From the NCBI GenBank assembly GCA_035550655.1, contig DASZOU010000036.1:62001-126000 (forward strand): DNA of 64,000 nt. Direction: 5' to 3'. A program made the translations under genes and the position numbers. This document shows, in pieces, positions 60,172 through 64,000 of the stretch. How positions within the stretch are numbered: position 1 is the first letter of the stretch; every line of letters starts with the position of its first letter. The notes under the pieces are model-generated. The model worked only from the letters and a program-made list of their open reading frames with translations. It ran no database searches and was not told the DNA's origin. Source of the DNA: DASZTV01 sp035550655 (GTDB taxonomy: Bacteria; Actinomycetota; Actinomycetes; JAFAQI01).

Positions 60172-60953
60172 GCGCCCGTGATCACCTCGCGCAGCACGGC
60201 GTTGACCACCTCGGGAGCCTCCATGTTCACCATGTGCCCGGCATCCGGAACAACGACCTTGCGGGCGTCCGGAATCCTCGCCGTCATCACGTCAGCCATG
60301 TCGAGGAATGCCGGCACGTCGAGCGCTCCGACGATGACAGTGGTTGGTGCCGCTATCCGCGGAAGAGCGGGAAACAGCTTCGGTCGCGGCTCATGCGGGT
60401 CGTCGCCCATCCAGTCCCGGCCTGAGAAGTCCGCCACCATCTCCGCCAAGCGTGGTTCGAGCTCAGGATTGCGTCGGGCCGGCAGGAAGAACCCGCCGTC
60501 GAGCCACACCTTCTTCGCGCCGTCGAGATCGCCCGCGGCGGCCGCCTCGAACAGCGCCTTGATCATCGCCTTGGAGCCCTCGTCGAACTCGACCCCGTCG
60601 ATGACCCCGTCCATCACCACGAGGGACCGGACCCGGCTCGGAGCGGCAAGCGCCGTCTCCAGCGCGATCATCCCGCCCATCGACAGGCCCACGACCACGG
60701 CGTCGTCCCAGCCGAGGTGGTCGGCCAACGCCCACAGGTCAGCGGCGTGGCTGTAGGCCACTCCGGACTCGCGCGGCGACCGGCCGAAACCGCGGAGGTC
60801 CGGCACCGCCAGCTCGGCGACGTCGGCGAGCGCTGCGACCTGGTCGGCCCACATCCGCCCGTCGAGGCCCATGCCGTGGATCAGCAGTACCGGGACCCCG
60901 CAGCCCACCACCTCGTAGTGCAGCTCGGTTCCCGGTAGCGCCAAGGTCGCCAT
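60168..60953 (-). CDS. Alpha/beta hydrolase
   Basis: A 261-residue hydrolase with the alpha/beta fold. The oxyanion strand reads LLIHGMGLDGRMW, the nucleophile elbow GLSMGG (Ser91), and the catalytic His is in VPDAGHMVNMEAPE. It resembles 3-oxoadipate enol-lactonase and related esterases. It begins a three-gene unit with the sirtuin and VOC genes. A small hairpin separates it from osmC upstream. Confidence 0.9.
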   Translation of the reverse strand: MATLALPGTELHYEVVGCGVPVLLIHGMGLDGRMWADQVAALADVAELAVPDLRGFGRSPRESGVAYSHAADLWALADHLGWDDAVVVGLSMGGMIALETALAAPSRVRSLVVMDGVIDGVEFDEGSKAMIKALFEAAAAGDLDGAKKVWLDGGFFLPARRNPELEPRLAEMVADFSGRDWMGDDPHEPRPKLFPALPRIAAPTTVIVGALDVPAFLDMADVMTARIPDARKVVVPDAGHMVNMEAPEVVNAVLREVITGA

Positions 60954-60959
60954 TAAGCG

Positions 60960-60977
60960 CGCCTGATACGTCAGGCG
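60960..60977 (-). terminator. Small hairpin at the osmC stop codon
   Basis: CGCCTGA and TCAGGCG enclose a TACG loop. On the minus strand it includes the stop of osmC and ends six bases before the hydrolase ATG. It could be a weak terminator or an RNA structure affecting coupling between the two genes. No T tract is present. Confidence 0.35.
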
Positions 60978-61411
60978 AGGCTGGCGTTCAGCGTGATCGT
61001 CGTACCGGCGAGGGCCTTGCTGACGGGGCAGCCCACCTTCGCCTTCTGCGCGGCCGCGTCGAACCCGGCCGCGTCGAGGCCCTCGACCTCACCTTCGACG
61101 ACGAGCTCGATCCCCGTGATGGCGAAGCCACCTCTCTCGCTGTCCGGCCCCAACGTGACGTGGGCCGTGACCTCGAGCGACTGCGGCGTACCGCCCGCCT
61201 GCGCGATCTCGTTGGACAGCGACATCGCGTAGCAGGCGGAGTGCGCCGCCGCGATCAGCTCCTCCGGGCTGGTGGTGCCTGGCGACTCGTCGGCGGCCCG
61301 CTTCGGGAAGCTGACCTCGTAGGTGCCGACGCCGCTGCTGGTGAGCTCGACCTGGCCGGAGCCGGCTTGCAGCGACCCGTTCCAGGCGGTGCGGGCGGTA
61401 CGTGTCGGCAT
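60971..61411 (-). CDS. OsmC/Ohr family peroxiredoxin-like protein
   Basis: A 146-residue thiol peroxidase of the OsmC type. The two reactive cysteines appear in SACYAMSLSNEI and KVGCPVSKAL, and the start has the family segment TAWNGSLQAGSGQV. It reduces organic hydroperoxides. The ATG at 61411 has GGGAGAGG four bases upstream; the frame is open further but has no homology there. It diverges from the zinc alcohol dehydrogenase gene. Confidence 0.92.
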   Translation of the reverse strand: MPTRTARTAWNGSLQAGSGQVELTSSGVGTYEVSFPKRAADESPGTTSPEELIAAAHSACYAMSLSNEIAQAGGTPQSLEVTAHVTLGPDSERGGFAITGIELVVEGEVEGLDAAGFDAAAQKAKVGCPVSKALAGTTITLNASLA

Positions 61412-61471
61412 GGCCTCTCCCTCGTCAACGCGCGGTCGCGGTATGGACTCCTCTGACCTTAGGGTGCCCGC

Positions 61472-62548
61472 ATGGTGCAGGCAGCAGTGTTGAGCGAGGT
61501 CAACGGCAACCACGACGTGCGCGACATCGTGCTGCGGGATCTCGGACCGAACGACGTGCGCGTGCGCATCGCCGCCGCCGGGATTTGTCACTCCGACCTC
61601 TCGCTCGCCAACGGCACGTTGGCCCAGGCGTTCCCGGTGGTCCTCGGGCATGAAGGATCGGGCACCGTCGCCGAGGTCGGGCCGGAGGTCACCCGCCTGT
61701 CCCCGGGGGACCGGGTGGTCTTCAACTGGGCGCCGCCATGCCGAGCCTGCTGGTTCTGCGCCCACAACGAGCCCTGGCTGTGTGAGTACTCAGCAGCGGC
61801 GTCGCGTGAGCCGCATGCGACGGTCGACGGTGAAGACGTCTTCCCGGGCATCGGCACCGGCGCTTTCGCGGAGGAGACAGTCGTGCCGGCCGCTGCGCTC
61901 ATCCCGGTGCCGGAGGACATCCCGCTGGAGGTCGCCGCGCTGCTCGGCTGCGCCGTCCTCACCGGCGTCGGCGCGGTCGAGAACACCGGCCGGCTGACCC
62001 CGGGAGAGAGCGTCCTGGTTCTTGGCCTCGGCGGGGTGGGGCTGAGCGCCGTGCAGGGCGCGCGGCTCGCCGGGGCCGGGCAGATCATCGCGGCCGACCT
62101 GTCGAGGGACAAGGAAGCGCTCGCGATGCAGTGTGGGGCGACCGACTTCGTGATCGGTGGCGAGGACCTCTCGAAGCAGATTCGCGTGCTCACGGAGGGC
62201 CGCGGCGTGGATCTGGCCATCGAGTGCGTCGGACGATCCACCACGATCCGGCAGGCCTGGAGCTGCAGCCGTCGCGGCGGCCGCACCGTCATCGTGGGCG
62301 TGGGCAGCAAGGACGACAAGGTCGACCTCGCCGCACTCGAGCTGTTCTACTTCGCACGCTCGATCCAGGGCTGTGTGTACGGCGCGACGGACCCCGACGC
62401 CGACGTCCCGCGCCTCATCGAAGCGTGGCGTGAGGGCGCGCTCGACATCGAGGCACTCGTGACCGACCGCACCGACCTCACCGGTGTCGACGCCGCCTTC
62501 GCCCGGATGAAGGAAGGCAGAGGCGGCCGCACCCTCCTGATCCCCTGA
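61472..62548 (+). CDS. Zinc-dependent alcohol dehydrogenase (MDR, class III-like)
   Basis: A 358-residue enzyme with both zinc sites. The catalytic site has Cys39 in AAGICHSD and His60-Glu61 in LGHEGSG. Structural zinc cysteines are at 90, 93, 96 and 104. The NAD-binding GLGGVG lies near residue 185. It resembles formaldehyde/mycothiol-linked or broad alcohol dehydrogenases of actinobacteria. Three tandem repeats lie behind its stop. Confidence 0.92.
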   Translation: MVQAAVLSEVNGNHDVRDIVLRDLGPNDVRVRIAAAGICHSDLSLANGTLAQAFPVVLGHEGSGTVAEVGPEVTRLSPGDRVVFNWAPPCRACWFCAHNEPWLCEYSAAASREPHATVDGEDVFPGIGTGAFAEETVVPAAALIPVPEDIPLEVAALLGCAVLTGVGAVENTGRLTPGESVLVLGLGGVGLSAVQGARLAGAGQIIAADLSRDKEALAMQCGATDFVIGGEDLSKQIRVLTEGRGVDLAIECVGRSTTIRQAWSCSRRGGRTVIVGVGSKDDKVDLAALELFYFARSIQGCVYGATDPDADVPRLIEAWREGALDIEALVTDRTDLTGVDAAFARMKEGRGGRTLLIP

Positions 62549-62553
62549 GATCG

Positions 62554-62640
62554 CATGTGACATAGGTGTCGTGAATCGCTGCTGCCATGTGACATACGGG
62601 TCGCAAATCGCTACCCCTGTGTGACATACGACCGCTAGAG
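62554..62640 (+). repeat. Three TGTGACATA repeats at exact 32-bp spacing
   Basis: TGTGACATA occurs at 62556-62564, 62588-62596 and 62620-62628, each exactly 32 bp apart. The first two repeats share about 27 bp (CATGTGACATA...GTCG..AATCGCT, 62554-62580 and 62586-62612); the third keeps only the start and CGCT. The last copy ends 15 bp before the -35 of the TetR gene. A stack of regulator sites is likely, though a leftover of repeat duplication cannot be excluded. Confidence 0.7.
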
Positions 62641-62643
62641 CTA

Positions 62644-62673
62644 TTGCAAGACGGACGTACGGTTTGGTAAGTT
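62644..62673 (+). promoter_or_regulatory. Putative leaderless promoter of the TetR-aconitase pair
   Basis: TTGCAA (-35, 62644-62649), an 18-bp spacer and TAAGTT (-10, 62668-62673) lie just before the ATG at 62680, with six bases between -10 and start. No ribosome site is visible, so the message would start at or near the ATG. This is the same geometry as at imuA' and the small cysteine-rich gene at 19.2 kb. Confidence 0.5.
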
Positions 62674-62679
62674 TCGGCT

Positions 62680-63272
62680 ATGCCGAAGGTCTCGCCGGAG
62701 CGCCTGGAGGCCACCCGCCGTCGCGTTCTCGACGGCGCCCGCCGGGCATTTGCCAGCTATGGCTACGAGGGCGCCACCGTCCGCCGGCTCGAAGAGGAGA
62801 CCGGCCTGTCGCGGGGCGCCATCTTCCACCACTTCGCCGACAAGGACGCCCTCTTCCTGGCCCTCGCCCAGGAGGACGCCGAGGAGGTCGCGACACTCGT
62901 CGACGACTTCGGCCTGGTCGGCGCGATGCAGAAGCTCCGGGACAAGGACGCGGGCTGGCTCGGCGTACAGCTCGAGGTCTCCCGCCGGGTGCGCACGGAC
63001 CCGGCCTTCGCCGCCCTCTGGGCCCACCATCTGCGCGCCATCACCCGCGCGACGCAAGCCCGGCTCGCCCGCCAGCGTGATGCAGGGGTGGTCCGGGTCG
63101 ATGTGCCGATCGAGACCCTGGCAGCATTTCTGCTGCTCGTGTACGACGGACTCGTCGCCCAGCTGGCGACCGGAATGCCGGTCCAGCACCTCGAGGCCAT
63201 CCTCGACCTCGCCGAACAAGCCGTCCGCGACACGCCCCCGCACGACGCGTCACCTAGCACAGGGAGAGACAA

Positions 63273-63276
<4 letters not shown>
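62680..63276 (+). CDS. acnR: TetR-family regulator, AcnR-like
   Basis: A 198-residue repressor with a TetR helix-turn-helix near residues 10-55 (EGATVRRLEEETGLSRGAIF) and a ligand-binding C-terminal domain. It overlaps the aconitase start by 4 bp (GTGA). In Corynebacterium, AcnR is a TetR repressor of aconitase. The direct coupling here, although with the regulator placed first, supports the same job. The three TGTGACATA repeats upstream may be its or another regulator's sites. Confidence 0.85.

Positions 63277-64000
<724 letters not shown>

Noticed and set aside
62556..62628. TGTGACATA repeats as a CRISPR array or CRP sites
   Set aside because: Only three short, decaying repeats with no true spacers and no cas genes, so not CRISPR. 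The TCACA right half needed for a CRP/GlxR site is missing in all three.

Overview
This 64 kb window is a dense, GC-rich stretch of chromosome from an actinobacterium of the Actinomycetia. The evidence is lineage-typical gene content: an imuA'-imuB-dnaE2 mutasome, MurT/GatD lipid II amidation genes, a DUF3039 protein, an F420-type luciferase-like oxidoreductase, WS/DGAT acyltransferase and a perfect actinobacterial LexA box. GTG starts and 4-bp ATGA/GTGA gene overlaps are frequent. Genus cannot be fixed from the sequence. I see no rRNA, tRNA, CRISPR array, insertion sequence, prophage or integrase. No gap between genes exceeds about 200 bases, so it reads as stable core and catabolic chromosome.

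Layout. 0-12 kb: an L,D-transpeptidase, then an SDR / alpha-beta hydrolase / Baeyer-Villiger monooxygenase cassette, a fused 2-oxoacid dehydrogenase E1, an aldehyde dehydrogenase plus lysine 6-aminotransferase pair, a TauE/SafE exporter and an amidohydrolase. 12-22 kb: CsbD, a secreted protein, dnaE2-imuB-imuA' with a LexA box shared with a divergent small cysteine-rich gene, an RsbW-like ATPase, and a membrane protein / ECF sigma / anti-sigma operon. 21-38 kb: lipid and acyl-CoA metabolism (WS/DGAT, acetyl-CoA synthetase, phosphotriesterase-like lactonase, enoyl-CoA hydratase, LLM oxidoreductase, acyl-CoA dehydrogenase, biotin-dependent carboxylase), a secreted PLC-like protein, an aldo/keto reductase, an rRNA/tRNA methyltransferase and a class II aldolase. 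38-47 kb: quinone oxidoreductase, TldD/TldE, dodecin, CysG-like siroheme synthase, and a cytosine permease / yeast-type cytosine deaminase / UPRT salvage operon. 47-59 kb: GH15 hydrolase, a tiny membrane protein coupled to MurT-GatD, an M16 peptidase pair coupled to a phosphatase-like membrane protein, an acyl-CoA ligase and a second copy of the secreted family seen at 12.4 kb. 59-64 kb: hydrolase-sirtuin-VOC operon, OsmC, a zinc alcohol dehydrogenase and a TetR regulator overlapping the start of aconitase, which runs off the window.

The genes form small translationally coupled operons. The most notable non-coding signals are the LexA box with apparently leaderless genes on both sides, three TGTGACATA copies exactly 32 bp apart before the TetR-aconitase pair, a perfect 22-bp-arm hairpin between tldE and dodecin, a 21-bp inverted repeat covering the first codons of the PLC-like gene, and a 23-bp operator-like palindrome before csbD. 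No single large undescribed system is evident. The best candidates for new biology are the SOS-linked small cysteine-rich protein, the small MurT-coupled membrane protein, and the M16/phosphatase-like operon.
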